DNA of 64,000 bases, from positions 1 to 64,000 of the forward strand of contig JAUMOL010000029.1 of the NCBI GenBank assembly GCA_031295385.1, given 5' to 3'. This DNA is from Collinsella sp. GTDB taxonomy: Bacteria; Actinomycetota; Coriobacteriia; Coriobacteriales; Coriobacteriaceae. Made by a program: the position numbers and the translations under genes. The notes beneath the pieces were generated by a model, which saw only the letters and a list, made by a program, of their open reading frames with translations, did not search any database and was not told where the DNA came from. Numbering within the stretch: position 1 is the stretch's first letter; each line of letters opens with the position of its first letter. Positions 49,045-57,395 of this stretch are shown here, one piece after another.

Positions 49045-49158
49045 TCAGCGAGCTCTATCTCTGCTTCATTTGCGCTGCCGCGGTGTCCGGATTCGCCCGG
49101 ATGCTGCGGCGGCGCTATACTTATACGGTTTGAAGTACCTGTACCAAAAGGAGCTGTC

Positions 49159-50235
49159 GTGTCCCTTTCCATCGGTATCGTGGGCCTGCCCAACGTGGGC
49201 AAGTCGACGCTGTTCACCGCGCTTACCAAAAAGACCGGCCTTGCCGCCAACTACCCGTTTGCCACGATCGACCCCAACGTGGGTATCGTCGACGTGCCCG
49301 ATAGCCGCTTGCAAAAGCTTGCCGACATCGTTAACCCGGGTCGCATTGTGCCGGCGACGGTCGAGTTCGTCGACATCGCAGGTCTGGTGAAGGGCGCTAA
49401 CGAGGGCGAGGGCCTGGGCAACCAGTTCCTGGCCAACATTCGCGAGACCGACGCCATCTGCGAGGTTGTGCGCTACTTTAAGGACCCCAACGTCATGCGT
49501 GAGGTGGGCCGCACGGGCGAGTTCGTCGATCCCGCCGGCGATGCCGACACCATCATGACCGAGCTCATCCTGGCCGACATGGGCACGCTCGAGAAGCAGC
49601 TGCCTAAGCTCGAGAAGGAGGCCAAGCGCGACAAGGAGCTCATGCCCAAGTTCGAGGTTGCCAAGCGCCTGCTTGCCTGGCTCAACGAGGGCAAGCGCGC
49701 CGCATCCATGGAGATGACCGACGAGGAGCGTGCCGCCGCCAAGGGGCTGTTCCTGCTCACCATGAAGCCCATCCTGTATGTGGCCAACGTGGACGAGGAT
49801 ATGCTCAACGAGGACCTGGCGCCCATCGACGGCGTCAAGCCGCTGCCGATCTGCGCCAAGATCGAGGCCGAGCTTTCCGAGCTCGATCCCGAGGACGCTG
49901 CCGACTACCTGGAAAGCCTAGGCCTGGAGCAGCCCGGCCTGGACGTGCTCGCTCAGGCTGCCTACAAGCTGCTCGGCCTGCAGTCGTTCTTTACGGCCGG
50001 CGAGATGGAGGTCAAGGCCTGGGCGGTTCGTCAGGGCGCGACCGCCCCGCAGGCCGCCGGCGTCATCCACACCGATTTTGAACGCGGCTTTATTAAGGCC
50101 GAGGTTATTGGCTACGACGACTACATCGAGCTCGGCGGCGAGCAGGGCGCCAAGGCCGCCGGCAAGCTGCGCATTGAGGGCAAGGACTATGTCATGGCCG
50201 ATGGCGACGTCGTGCACTTCCGCTTTAACGTGTAA
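49159..50235 (+). CDS. ychF: Redox/ribosome-linked ATPase YchF
   Basis: 358 residues from GTG with AAAGGAG upstream. [10 protein letters not shown]-loop (8-16), [19 protein letters not shown] switch region, a coiled coil and a C-terminal TGS domain ([40 protein letters not shown]). Known: OBG-family ATPase that binds ribosomes and affects stress response. Full length. Confidence 0.95.
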   Translation: MSLSIGIVGLPNVGKSTLFTALTKKTGLAANYPFATIDPNVGIVDVPDSRLQKLADIVNPGRIVPATVEFVDIAGLVKGANEGEGLGNQFLANIRETDAICEVVRYFKDPNVMREVGRTGEFVDPAGDADTIMTELILADMGTLEKQLPKLEKEAKRDKELMPKFEVAKRLLAWLNEGKRAASMEMTDEERAAAKGLFLLTMKPILYVANVDEDMLNEDLAPIDGVKPLPICAKIEAELSELDPEDAADYLESLGLEQPGLDVLAQAAYKLLGLQSFFTAGEMEVKAWAVRQGATAPQAAGVIHTDFERGFIKAEVIGYDDYIELGGEQGAKAAGKLRIEGKDYVMADGDVVHFRFNV

Positions 50236-50246
50236 GGACGACGCGC

Positions 50247-50630
50247 ATGTTTAAATATGGAAAAAAAGCCGGCTACATGGGCATCGCGCTGCTGGTGCTT
50301 GCGGTGATTCCGCTGGTGGTTGCAGCGTGTGTTATCCCCAACATTGGTCCCGAGGTGGCAACAAAGTTTAATGCCGCCGGCGAGGCGACGCGCTGGGGCA
50401 AGAGCTACGAGTTGCTGGCACTGCCGGTGCTCAACCTGCTGCTGAGCGTGGCGACGTACTTTACGGCAGGACGCCAGGCTAAAAACAATGATGACTCCGC
50501 CGCCATGGCACGCATCGTGTGCGAGCGCTACCTGCGCAACGGTTGCATCACGGGTGTGTTCCTCAACGTGATCAACGTTTACTTTATGTACTCGGCGATT
50601 ACCGGAACGGGCTTTGGCTTTGGTTTCTAG
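50247..50630 (+). CDS. DUF1648-like membrane protein
   Basis: 127 residues with at least three membrane segments (MGIALLVLAVIPLVVAACVI, ELLALPVLNLLLSVATYF, TGVFLNVINVYFMYSAI). ATKFNAAGEATRWGKSYELLALP is the DUF1648 signature (substrate-free SdpI-like region). Follows ychF by 11 bases, so likely co-transcribed. SdpI-like immunity is one possibility. Confidence 0.7.
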   Translation: MFKYGKKAGYMGIALLVLAVIPLVVAACVIPNIGPEVATKFNAAGEATRWGKSYELLALPVLNLLLSVATYFTAGRQAKNNDDSAAMARIVCERYLRNGCITGVFLNVINVYFMYSAITGTGFGFGF

Positions 50631-50639
50631 CTTGTCCTT

Positions 50640-51029
50640 TTAGGCAACGAGCCTGCAAGCATATTCGATGGCTGCTGCGAGGCCGCCGCTCGATCGTGGT
50701 TGAAAGACCACGTCGGCGGCGGCCTCGTTTTCGTATCCGGCGCCACGAAGGGCGAGTGCGATGCCGGCTTCTAGAAGGAGCGGCAGGCCGCGTTGGCTGG
50801 TTGCGATTACGGCAGTCTGATTGAGCAAGCAGCTGTGCGTTTGGCATTGAATGGCAAGTTCACCTTGCGCCGGGCAAGGGGCCAGAACGGTGGCGACGCG
50901 ACTTGATAGCAATGCAAATGCTGTGCGCTCATCGGGCGAAAGGCATTCAGCTTCAACGACGACGAGCTTGGGCGGCGCGCTGTTTGTGCGAAGCGTGGCT
51001 CGGTACATGCGGACCGAAGAACCCGACAT
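50640..51029 (-). CDS. Hypothetical protein, divergent to XRE regulator
   Basis: 129 residues (MSGSSVRMYRATLRTNSAPPKLVVVEAECLSPDERTAFALLSSRVATVLAPCPAQGELAIQCQTHSCLLNQTAVIATSQRG...). AGGAG precedes the ATG. It shares a control region with the XRE gene, so it is probably that regulator's target. No family recognised. Confidence 0.6.
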   Translation of the reverse strand: MSGSSVRMYRATLRTNSAPPKLVVVEAECLSPDERTAFALLSSRVATVLAPCPAQGELAIQCQTHSCLLNQTAVIATSQRGLPLLLEAGIALALRGAGYENEAAADVVFQPRSSGGLAAAIEYACRLVA

Positions 51030-51052
51030 AGAAAACTCCTGTGTATTCGGGA

Positions 51053-51076
51053 AAACGTAAACTATAGTTTACGTTT
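51053..51076. promoter_or_regulatory. 24-bp perfect palindromic operator between divergent genes
   Basis: One half is AAACGTAAACTA, and the other half is its exact reverse complement. It lies in the 76-bp gap between the divergent genes at 50640-51029 and 51106-51324. Its symmetry fits a dimeric HTH regulator. Inferred: binding site for the XRE protein encoded alongside. Confidence 0.8.
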
Positions 51077-51105
51077 ATGTTCGGCTCCATTTCAAACTCG
51101 GCTGC

Positions 51106-51324
51106 ATGGACGAACGTGCGAAACAGATTCTTGGCAGGCGGGTCGAAGAGACACGCAGGGACCTTGGTATCTCCAAGGTTGATTTTTGTGTGGCGACAGG
51201 AATCAGCCGACCCTACCTCGACCGAATCGAAGATGGGACGGCATATTTCACGCTCAAGGTTCTATTTAAGATCGCGCCCGCACTCGGCATGACGGTGTCA
51301 GAGCTTCTCGAGGGTATCGAATAG
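51106..51324 (+). CDS. XRE-family regulator (72 aa)
   Basis: 72 residues, all HTH: IGILGRRVEETRRDLGISKVDF is similar to an XRE start; the core is GISKVDFCVATGISRPYLDRIEDGTAYFTLKVLFKIAPALGMTVSELL. Divergent from the hypothetical gene across a perfect palindrome. Inferred autoregulated repressor of that gene. Confidence 0.85.
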   Translation: MDERAKQILGRRVEETRRDLGISKVDFCVATGISRPYLDRIEDGTAYFTLKVLFKIAPALGMTVSELLEGIE

Positions 51325-51346
51325 GGGATACCCGTCGACAACTGAA

Positions 51347-52360
51347 TTACGCCATCGGGATGCGGTCGTGGTTGACTTGGCTGTAGAACAGGCGCTGAAT
51401 CTCGTCCGCATCACGTGACTGGCCGAGTGCCCACATGGTCTTGGCCACGAGCGTCTCGGTGGTCATGTCGTCGCCGCGCAAAATACCCGGATGATCGGCG
51501 TAAGCTCGGCCGACCTCATAAACGCCCAGATCGAGGCCCTCTTCGGGGACCTGCGTGGTCATAACGACGGTGCGGCCCGAATCGACCCAGCGGAAAATTG
51601 CCTCTTGGAACGACTCGCCCGATTCACCAAACTCGGGGATACCGCCAATGCCAAAGGTCTCCAGAATCACGGCGTCGTAGCTATCGGCCAGAGCGTCCAG
51701 AATGCCAGGGTTCACGCCGGGCGTAAGCTTAAGGACAAATACGCGCGGGTCGATGCTGTCGTAGAAACGCACCGGGTTTTCGCCCTGATGCGTGCCGTGA
51801 AGCCCGTTGCGCACGATGCGGTCGTTGCGGATATAGGCGATGGGCGGATAGTTGACGCTGATGAACGCGTTAAAGCTCATGGTGCGCTGTTTGCGGGCGC
51901 GCGTGCCGGCAATGGCTACGCCGCCAAACACGATTGAGACGTCGTGCGAGTGTTCGTCGAGCGCATAGAGCAGGCTCTGGTACAGGTTGAGCTTGGCATC
52001 GGTAAAGGGATTGCCCATGGGCTTTTGCGAGCCGGTGAGTACGATGGGCTTGGGGCTGTCCTGAATCAGGTAGGAAAGCGCTGCCGCGGTGTAGCTCATG
52101 GTGTCGGTGCCGTGCAGAATCACGAAGCCGTCGTGGTCGGCATAACCCTCGACGATGACGTCGCGGATACGCATCCAGTCACTGGGGCGCATGTTGGTAC
52201 TGTCGATGTTCATGGGCTGCACGACGTCGAGCTCGCAGAGGCCCGAGATCTCGGGGACGCTCTGGGCGAGCTCCTCACCGGTCAGGGCGGGGGAGAGGCC
52301 GTTGCCGTCCTCGGTCGATGCGATGGTGCCGCCCGTGGCGATGAGAAGGATGCGCTTCAT
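51347..52360 (-). CDS. ansA: Type I (cytoplasmic) L-asparaginase
   Basis: 337 residues from ATG 52360. Conserved TGGTIAST (catalytic Thr near residue 12) and HGTDTMSYTAAALSYL (second Thr and Asp), with GSQKPM and GGVAIAGTRARK. No signal peptide, so cytoplasmic. Hydrolyses L-asparagine to aspartate and ammonia. It is convergent with the XRE gene. Confidence 0.93.
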   Translation of the reverse strand: MKRILLIATGGTIASTEDGNGLSPALTGEELAQSVPEISGLCELDVVQPMNIDSTNMRPSDWMRIRDVIVEGYADHDGFVILHGTDTMSYTAAALSYLIQDSPKPIVLTGSQKPMGNPFTDAKLNLYQSLLYALDEHSHDVSIVFGGVAIAGTRARKQRTMSFNAFISVNYPPIAYIRNDRIVRNGLHGTHQGENPVRFYDSIDPRVFVLKLTPGVNPGILDALADSYDAVILETFGIGGIPEFGESGESFQEAIFRWVDSGRTVVMTTQVPEEGLDLGVYEVGRAYADHPGILRGDDMTTETLVAKTMWALGQSRDADEIQRLFYSQVNHDRIPMA

Positions 52361-52627
52361 GCTGGTATTCCTATCGTATTTGCCGCCGCAGGGGCGGAGC
52401 CGTTCGGCAGTATTGTGGCACAGGGCGTCCAATGTTCAAACGTATTACATCATCTGTAACGTCTGGTAACGCTTCAATTACCGTCAAATAGGGCCCAGGT
52501 CGTGCGTTTGCCGTGCGCTGATGGCTGCGAGGGACGAGAAACCCCATATAACGTGTACACTATGTAAGCTGTTTTCGTTTATTCGCGCGGGTGGGCACCG
52601 GCTCCCCGCCAACAAGAGGGGGAAACC

Positions 52628-54226
52628 ATGGATCAAAAGGCTTCCGCAAAGGTCCTCGTACTCGACTTTGGTGCGCAGTACGGTCAGCTCATTGCCCGTC
52701 GCGTCCGCGACCTCAACGTGTATTCCGAGATTGTCCCCTGCGACATCTCGGCCGACGAGATTCGCGAAATGAACGCCTCTGCGCTCATCCTTTCCGGCGG
52801 CCCGGCCTCTGTGTATGCCGAGGACGCTCCGTCCATCGATCCTGCCATCTTTGACCTGGGCCTTCCCGTCCTGGGCTTTTGCTACGGCCATCAGATCACG
52901 GCCGTGACGCTCGGCGGCAAGGTCGGCCACTCCGAGGTGGGCGAGTACGGCCGCGCCACCATCACGCGCACGGCCGGCGCCAAGCTCTTTAACTCCACGC
53001 CCATGGAGCAGACCGTGTGGATGAGCCACCGCGACGCCGTGTCCGAGGTGCCCGAGGGCTTTACCGTTACCGCCAGCACCGACGTGTGCCCGGTTGCCGC
53101 CATGGAGTGCGTCGAGCGCAAGATTTTCACCACGCAGTTCCACCCCGAGGTCAAGCACTCCGAGTACGGTCAGCAGCTGCTGAGCAACTTCCTGTTTGAG
53201 ATCTGTGGCCTGGAGCCCAACTGGAGCATGGACGACCTGGTCGAGACCATGACGGCCGAGTTCCGCGAGAAGGTCGGTGACGACCGCGTGATTCTGGCTC
53301 TGTCCGGCGGCGTTGACTCCTCCGTCGTGGCTGCGCTGGGCGCCCGCGCCGTGGGCAAGCAGATGACCTGCGTGTTCATCAACCACGGTCTGCTTCGCAA
53401 GGGCGAGCCCGAGCAGGTGGAGGAGGTCTTCACCAAGCAGTTTGACGTCGACTTTATTCACGTCCACGCCGAGGACCGTTATGCCGAGCTTCTGGCCGGC
53501 GTGACCGAGCCCGAGGAGAAGCGCCGCATCATCGGTACGCAGTTCTGGAAAGAGTTCTTCGCCGTGGCGCAGCAGCTCGAGACCGATGGCAAGCCGGTCA
53601 AGTATCTGGCTCAGGGCACCATCTACCCCGACATCATCGAGTCCGGCGCTCGCAAGACGGGCGGCAAGACGGCCACCATCAAGAGCCATCACAACCTGAT
53701 CCCGTTCCCCGAGGGCGTGCACTTCGACCTTATTGAGCCGCTCGACCACTTCTTTAAGGACGAGGTCCGCGCGCTTGGTCTGGCGCTCGGACTGCCGGGT
53801 CACATCGTGTTCCGCCAGCCTTTCCCGGGCCCGGGTCTTGCCATCCGCATCATCGGCGCGGTCGACAAGGAGAAGCTCGAGATCCTCAAGAACGCTGACG
53901 CTATCGTGCGCGAGGAGCTCGACGCCTACAACCAGCGTCTGTTTGAGCAGACTGGCGAGCGCAACTCCGAGCACAGCTGCTGGCAGTATTTCGCGGTCCT
54001 GCCCGACATCAAGTCCGTCGGTGTTATGGGCGACGAGCGCACCTATCAGCGCCCGATCATCCTGCGCGCCGTTGAGTCCAGCGATGCCATGACCGCCGAC
54101 TGGGCCAAGCTGCCCTACGACGTGCTTGCCCGCATCTCCGGCCGCATCGTTGCCGAGGTCCCCGGCGCCAACCGCGTCTGCTACGACATCACGTCCAAGC
54201 CGCCGGCGACCATCGAGTGGGAATAG
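52628..54226 (+). CDS. guaA: GMP synthase (glutamine-hydrolysing)
   Basis: 532 residues. Amidotransferase domain: VLGFCYGHQI (Cys nucleophile), GGPASVYAEDAP, QFHPEV. ATP-pyrophosphatase domain: LSGGVDSSV; C-terminal dimer domain ending PPATIEWE. Converts XMP to GMP. Known: the 3' end of guaA is a recurrent insertion site for tyrosine-recombinase islands, and mobile DNA begins just past this gene here. GAGGGGG-type ribosome site upstream. Confidence 0.97.
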   Translation: MDQKASAKVLVLDFGAQYGQLIARRVRDLNVYSEIVPCDISADEIREMNASALILSGGPASVYAEDAPSIDPAIFDLGLPVLGFCYGHQITAVTLGGKVGHSEVGEYGRATITRTAGAKLFNSTPMEQTVWMSHRDAVSEVPEGFTVTASTDVCPVAAMECVERKIFTTQFHPEVKHSEYGQQLLSNFLFEICGLEPNWSMDDLVETMTAEFREKVGDDRVILALSGGVDSSVVAALGARAVGKQMTCVFINHGLLRKGEPEQVEEVFTKQFDVDFIHVHAEDRYAELLAGVTEPEEKRRIIGTQFWKEFFAVAQQLETDGKPVKYLAQGTIYPDIIESGARKTGGKTATIKSHHNLIPFPEGVHFDLIEPLDHFFKDEVRALGLALGLPGHIVFRQPFPGPGLAIRIIGAVDKEKLEILKNADAIVREELDAYNQRLFEQTGERNSEHSCWQYFAVLPDIKSVGVMGDERTYQRPIILRAVESSDAMTADWAKLPYDVLARISGRIVAEVPGANRVCYDITSKPPATIEWE

Positions 54227-54243
54227 TGATAGAACGTTTGTTC
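54213..54243. repeat. guaA 3' end: candidate attachment site plus GAAC-N4-GTTC box
   Basis: The last codons of guaA carry TCGAGTGGGAATAG (54213-54226). A near copy, TCAAGTGGGAATAG, is at 54748-54761 (one mismatch in 14). Six bases on is GAAC-GTTT-GTTC (54232-54243), similar to a Gram-positive LexA box. Inferred: left attachment site of an island, possibly SOS-linked. Confidence 0.4.
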
Positions 54244-54348
54244 GTATTTTTCATACGGTTTCTAGCGGTTCCGATGGCGACCGATGACGACATTTCAGAA
54301 CGTCCGCACCTGCAAACCGCATGATTCCGAAATCAGATAGAAACTCAC

Positions 54349-54383
54349 AAGGCTCCTCGAAAGAATCGAGGAGCCTTCTCGTT
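54349..54383 (+). terminator. Terminator downstream of guaA
   Basis: Eleven-bp stem (54349-54359 with 54367-54377) and a 7-nt loop, followed by CTCGTTT. It lies 122 bases after guaA. Confidence 0.75.
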
Positions 54384-54724
54384 TCCGCAGATAGACGCAT
54401 GGTCGGTTGTCACCCCATGGCAAACGGGCATGGGTCGAACGAGCCTGAAACGACTCGAACAGAACCGAAGAGAACCGACACGACCGAAAAACCTACAAGC
54501 CAACGAGAGGCAATGATGGCGGGAGGCTTGCAAGTGCCGTCGAAAATCGACGAAACTCAAACGAAACTCACCCGGAAAAACGAAACTCAAGAATGACGGT
54601 TGCCCCTGGTGGAGAGCCTGGAAGCGTCATTCTCGCAAACTCACGAAAACGGGTTGGTTTCGCAACCACTCCTCCCGAGTAGTAACGCGAGGCTTGCGGG
54701 CCCCTGGCGCGCTCAGCCGTCGTT
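54384..54724. other. Gene-free segment with repeated AAACTCA boxes
   Basis: No convincing gene. CGAAACTCA occurs at 54551-54559, 54562-54570 and 54581-54589. AAACTCA also appears at 54341-54347 and 54637-54643, giving five copies in about 300 bases. An 8-bp inverted pair GAATGACG/CGTCATTC spans 54591-54632. Such short repeats next to an island edge may be arm-type sites for a tyrosine recombinase or iterons. This is inference from pattern. Confidence 0.45.
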
Positions 54725-55147
54725 TTACTCGGAGGGATGACTCCTCGTCAAGTGGGAATAGAGCTTCTCGAAAGAATCGGCGGAGACGCAGTGCTCCAGG
54801 CGGCAGGCATCTCTGGATGCTTTGTCGGCGGCGACCCCGGCGTCGCGCAGCAGCCTCTCGAAGAAACGATGCCTCGCACTCGTCGCCTCAGCGATAGCCC
54901 TCCCCTCCGGCGTGAAGCCAACGTCATGGTCGACGACCTCGACAAGACCCGCCTCCGATAACTTCACGAGGGCCTTGGAGACGCTCGCCCTCGAGATGCC
55001 CAAGTGCCTCGCGATGTCGACGTTGCGGCATCGCCCATGCGAAGAGCGGATCTCCAGGATCGCCCTGAGGTAGTTCTCGGCGGATTCGCGCGACCGGGAC
55101 GGCTTATTCCAAGGGCGGGTGCTTTCATTCTTTTCCATCTTAGACAT
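54725..55147 (-). CDS. DtxR/MntR-like metal-dependent regulator
   Basis: 140 residues. N-terminal winged HTH (ENYLRAILEIRSSHGRCRNVDIARHLGISRASVSKALVKLSEAGLVEVVDHDVGFTPEGRAIAEATSARHRFFERLL) and the DtxR dimer/metal helix (ASRDACRLEHCVSADSFEKLYSHL), where Cys/Glu/His are the usual ligands. No SH3 C-terminal domain, as in MntR. Third gene of a TetR-methyltransferase-DtxR set. Manganese or iron sensing is inferred. Confidence 0.8.
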   Translation of the reverse strand: MSKMEKNESTRPWNKPSRSRESAENYLRAILEIRSSHGRCRNVDIARHLGISRASVSKALVKLSEAGLVEVVDHDVGFTPEGRAIAEATSARHRFFERLLRDAGVAADKASRDACRLEHCVSADSFEKLYSHLTRSHPSE

Positions 55148-55154
55148 GAAGGGG

Positions 55155-55793
55155 CTAGTCTTTTCGCGCGATTGCCACGCAGGAGGTGAGGCCGATCCGC
55201 CGCCAGCTCACGCTGCCGAACCACGTGCCGAGGATCTCCCGCATCTCGCCCTCGGAGTAGATACGCACGTCCCCCTCGGCGGAGTGCGGCATCCACGCGT
55301 TCATGACGGCGCGCGCGGGTGCCGGCTGCCATACGTCGCCGACGACGAAGGTGCCGCCCGGGCGCAGCGCGCGCCACACCTGGAACGCCGCCAGCGCCGG
55401 ATCGGGGTAATGGTGGAACGAGTCGTTGCAGTACGCCGCATCAAAAGAATTATCGCGGAAGGGCAGGCGCTCCGCGTCGCCCACGACCACCTCCGCCCTC
55501 CCGCCGAGACGCTCGGCCGCCCGCTCGGCCATGTTCGCCGAAAGGTCGACCCCCACGAGGGCGCAGCCCGGGATCTCGTCGAGGACGATTTCGGCGAGGG
55601 CCCCGGTCCCGCACCCCAGGTCCAGCACGCGGGGCGAGTCGATGCCGCCGCACGCCCGGGCGACCTCGCCCGCCACGATGCGGTAGAGCCCCCGCGCATG
55701 GTCCCCCTGCATTCCGGCGTCGTAGGTCTCAGCCTGGGCGTCGAACGCTGCCCTCGACCGCGCCTTCAACTCGTCTGCGTTCTTCTGTTCCAT
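55155..55793 (-). CDS. Class I SAM-dependent methyltransferase
   Basis: 212 residues from ATG 55793 (GAAGGGAG upstream). Motif I VLDLGCGTGALAEIV, then VGVDLSANMAERA, VVVGDAERLPFRDNSFDAAYCND and HHYPDPALAAFQVWRALRPGG: a UbiE/COQ5-type small-molecule methyltransferase. Substrate unknown. Its promoter carries a copy of the TetR operator. Confidence 0.85.
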   Translation of the reverse strand: MEQKNADELKARSRAAFDAQAETYDAGMQGDHARGLYRIVAGEVARACGGIDSPRVLDLGCGTGALAEIVLDEIPGCALVGVDLSANMAERAAERLGGRAEVVVGDAERLPFRDNSFDAAYCNDSFHHYPDPALAAFQVWRALRPGGTFVVGDVWQPAPARAVMNAWMPHSAEGDVRIYSEGEMREILGTWFGSVSWRRIGLTSCVAIARKD

Positions 55794-55806
55794 GTCGCTC
55801 CCTTCT

Positions 55807-55823
55807 ATTGAGCATTGTTCAAC
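55807..55823. promoter_or_regulatory. TetR operator copy ahead of methyltransferase
   Basis: ATTGAGCATTGTTCAAC, identical in 14 of 17 positions to the site before the TetR gene (56492-56508). It lies 14 bases before the methyltransferase start, between it and the TetR gene. Inferred target of the TetR protein. Confidence 0.6.
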
Positions 55824-55866
55824 ATCTAACGTCAAGAAAAGCCCCAACTGGAATTGGGGCGGTTAT

Positions 55867-56457
55867 CTAATCTGCCTTCTCGCCCGACCTGAACTCGGCG
55901 ACCAGGGCGGCGAAGTAGCGCTTGGCGGCTTTCACGGCGCCCTCGTCCGGCATGCCGGGCCCCGAAGCGAGCCCGATGCACCCGTATGCCATGAGGGAGG
56001 CGAGCCCGTCCGCGTCGCCCCGGGGGCCGCCCCTGAGCAGCGCGTCGAGCTCGAGCGCCGCGCGGAGATGGGGCTGCACCGCCTCGCACATGCCCAGCGA
56101 GAGCCTGTCGTGGAGCGCGCCGTTGCCCTCCGCGTGGAAGAAGTCGGCGTGGTCGAACGCGCCGGGGTCGGACCCCGCCTCGATCGCGCGGTCGAGCTTC
56201 TCGTCGAGCGAGAGGCCTCGGTCGTCGAGGATCGCGATGATGCCCTCGGCGCAACGCCGCGAGTACTCCTCGATGGCGGCGTCGAACATGTTCTGCTTCG
56301 AGTCGAAGTAGTGGTAGGCGAGACCCGGCGCAACGCCCGCCGCCCGCGCCACCGCCCTCACCGAGACGTTATCGTAGCCCTCCTCGGCGAAGAGGCGCAT
56401 CGCCGTGACGAGCAGCTCCCGCCTGCGCTCATCCGGGTTCTTGACGATTCTGGGCAT
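55867..56457 (-). CDS. TetR-family regulator
   Basis: 196 residues from ATG 56457 (GGAGG upstream). N-terminal HTH: RRRELLVTAMRLFAEEGYDNVSVRAVARAAGVAPGLAYHYFDSKQNMFDAAI. The C-terminal ligand domain is diverged. Divergent palindrome upstream and a second copy before the methyltransferase show the likely regulon. Confidence 0.85.
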   Translation of the reverse strand: MPRIVKNPDERRRELLVTAMRLFAEEGYDNVSVRAVARAAGVAPGLAYHYFDSKQNMFDAAIEEYSRRCAEGIIAILDDRGLSLDEKLDRAIEAGSDPGAFDHADFFHAEGNGALHDRLSLGMCEAVQPHLRAALELDALLRGGPRGDADGLASLMAYGCIGLASGPGMPDEGAVKAAKRYFAALVAEFRSGEKAD

Positions 56458-56487
56458 AGCTTCCACCTCCTCTAGCTCATGGTAAAT

Positions 56488-56512
56488 CATTATTGAACAT
56501 TGGTCAATAATG
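56488..56512. promoter_or_regulatory. TetR operator ahead of its own gene
   Basis: Nine-bp arms CATTATTGA and TCAATAATG, separated by ACATTGG. It starts 31 bases before the TetR start. The core (56492-56508) recurs before the methyltransferase. Confidence 0.75.
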
Positions 56513-56623
56513 AGCTTGGCGCAATCACTTCAGATAGCCACTGGCGAACAGGCCCTTGGTCGAAGGATCTTCATTCAGCTGCATGCTGGCGGCGTAAGCC
56601 TCGAGCGCCCCGCGGCATGCTGC

Positions 56624-57043
56624 TTAGCATCCGCCGAACTCCCTCTTCCAGGACTCGTATTCCTCGGGGGTTATCTCTCCGCGGTCGAGCGCATCCACCT
56701 GGGATTCCCAGGCCTTGATGGCGGCGGCGAGCTTAGGCGCCTTCTCCGCGCCGGGCGCGACGGCGAGCCTGCCTCCACCGACGGGCCTGAGCCCGAACTC
56801 CTCCTCGATCCTGAAGAGGAGCTCGAGGGCGTCCCTGGCGGATTCAGCCTGGACGGGCATGAGGGCCTCGGGGGCGACCCCGAGGGCTCCTGCAATCGCA
56901 TCCAGGGCGGAGCCCTTCAGCGCCCTCCTGCCCGCCTCGTAGTTCCTGATGGCCGCGTCGGTGCAGCCGGCCCTCTCAGCGAGCTGCCGTTGCGTCATCC
57001 CCCGCGACTCGCGCAATGCCCGTATGCGGCTTCCCGTCGTCAT
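56624..57043 (-). CDS. XRE regulator of the integrative element
   Basis: 139 residues from ATG 57043 (GAGGAGG upstream). HTH core TQRQLAERAGCTDAAIRNYEAGRRALKGSALDAIAGALGVAPEALM. The C-terminal half (ELLFRIEEEFGLRPVGGGRLAVAPGAEKAPKLAAAIKAWESQVDALDRGEITPEEYESWKREFG) resembles the effector domain of element repressors. It diverges from excisionase-integrase across three AGAAC-N6-GTTCT sites. Inferred master regulator of excision and transfer. Confidence 0.8.
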   Translation of the reverse strand: MTTGSRIRALRESRGMTQRQLAERAGCTDAAIRNYEAGRRALKGSALDAIAGALGVAPEALMPVQAESARDALELLFRIEEEFGLRPVGGGRLAVAPGAEKAPKLAAAIKAWESQVDALDRGEITPEEYESWKREFGGC

Positions 57044-57078
57044 CTCTCCTCCTCTGATCGTTTCCCCCATGATACTAG

Positions 57079-57158
57079 AGAACAAAAACGTTCTCAATTT
57101 GTCTTGACCGAACATTTTCGTTCTGCTAGTGTCACGAATTACAGAACGTTCCTGTTCT
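57079..57158. promoter_or_regulatory. Three AGAAC-N6-GTTCT operators and integrase promoter
   Basis: 57079-57094 and 57143-57158 are perfect AGAAC-N6-GTTCT; 57109-57124 has one mismatch. A rightward promoter is seen: -35 TTGACC (57104-57109) and -10 TAGTGT (57127-57132), 17 bp apart, with the central site between them. A fourth perfect site overlaps the parA promoter (59698-59713). Confidence 0.75.
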
Positions 57159-57182
57159 GTTCATCGAACGAAGGAGGAAGAT

Positions 57183-57395
57183 ATGGAGCAGAATTCTAAG
57201 CCGGTGATCATGGGCGTCGAGGAGGTCATGCACGCCCTCAGCATCAGCAGGCCCTACGCCTACCGCATTATCAGGATGCTGAACTCCGAGATGGAGCAGA
57301 GAGGCTACACCACCATCAAAGGGAAGGTGAGCCGAAAGTATTTCTACGAGCGCTTCCACTGCGCCGACGGCGTTCCCAGACAAGAGGCCCGCTGA
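57183..57395 (+). CDS. Excisionase-like small DNA-binding protein
   Basis: 70 residues. VIMGVEEVMHALSISRPYAYRIIRMLNSEMEQRGYTTIKGKVSRKYFYERFH is a MerR/excisionase-like winged HTH. GGAGGAAG lies before the ATG. The stop overlaps the integrase start (TGATG). It should direct the tyrosine recombinase towards excision. Confidence 0.8.
   Translation: MEQNSKPVIMGVEEVMHALSISRPYAYRIIRMLNSEMEQRGYTTIKGKVSRKYFYERFHCADGVPRQEAR

Noticed and set aside
52470..52627. Purine riboswitch before guaA
   Set aside because: The conserved core and pairing sequence of purine riboswitches could not be found; only a short leader is present.
54321..54596. Open frame in the segment after guaA
   Set aside because: Composition is low-complexity (Glu/Thr/Arg-rich), it starts within the guaA terminator stem and includes the repeat boxes; there is no ribosome site.
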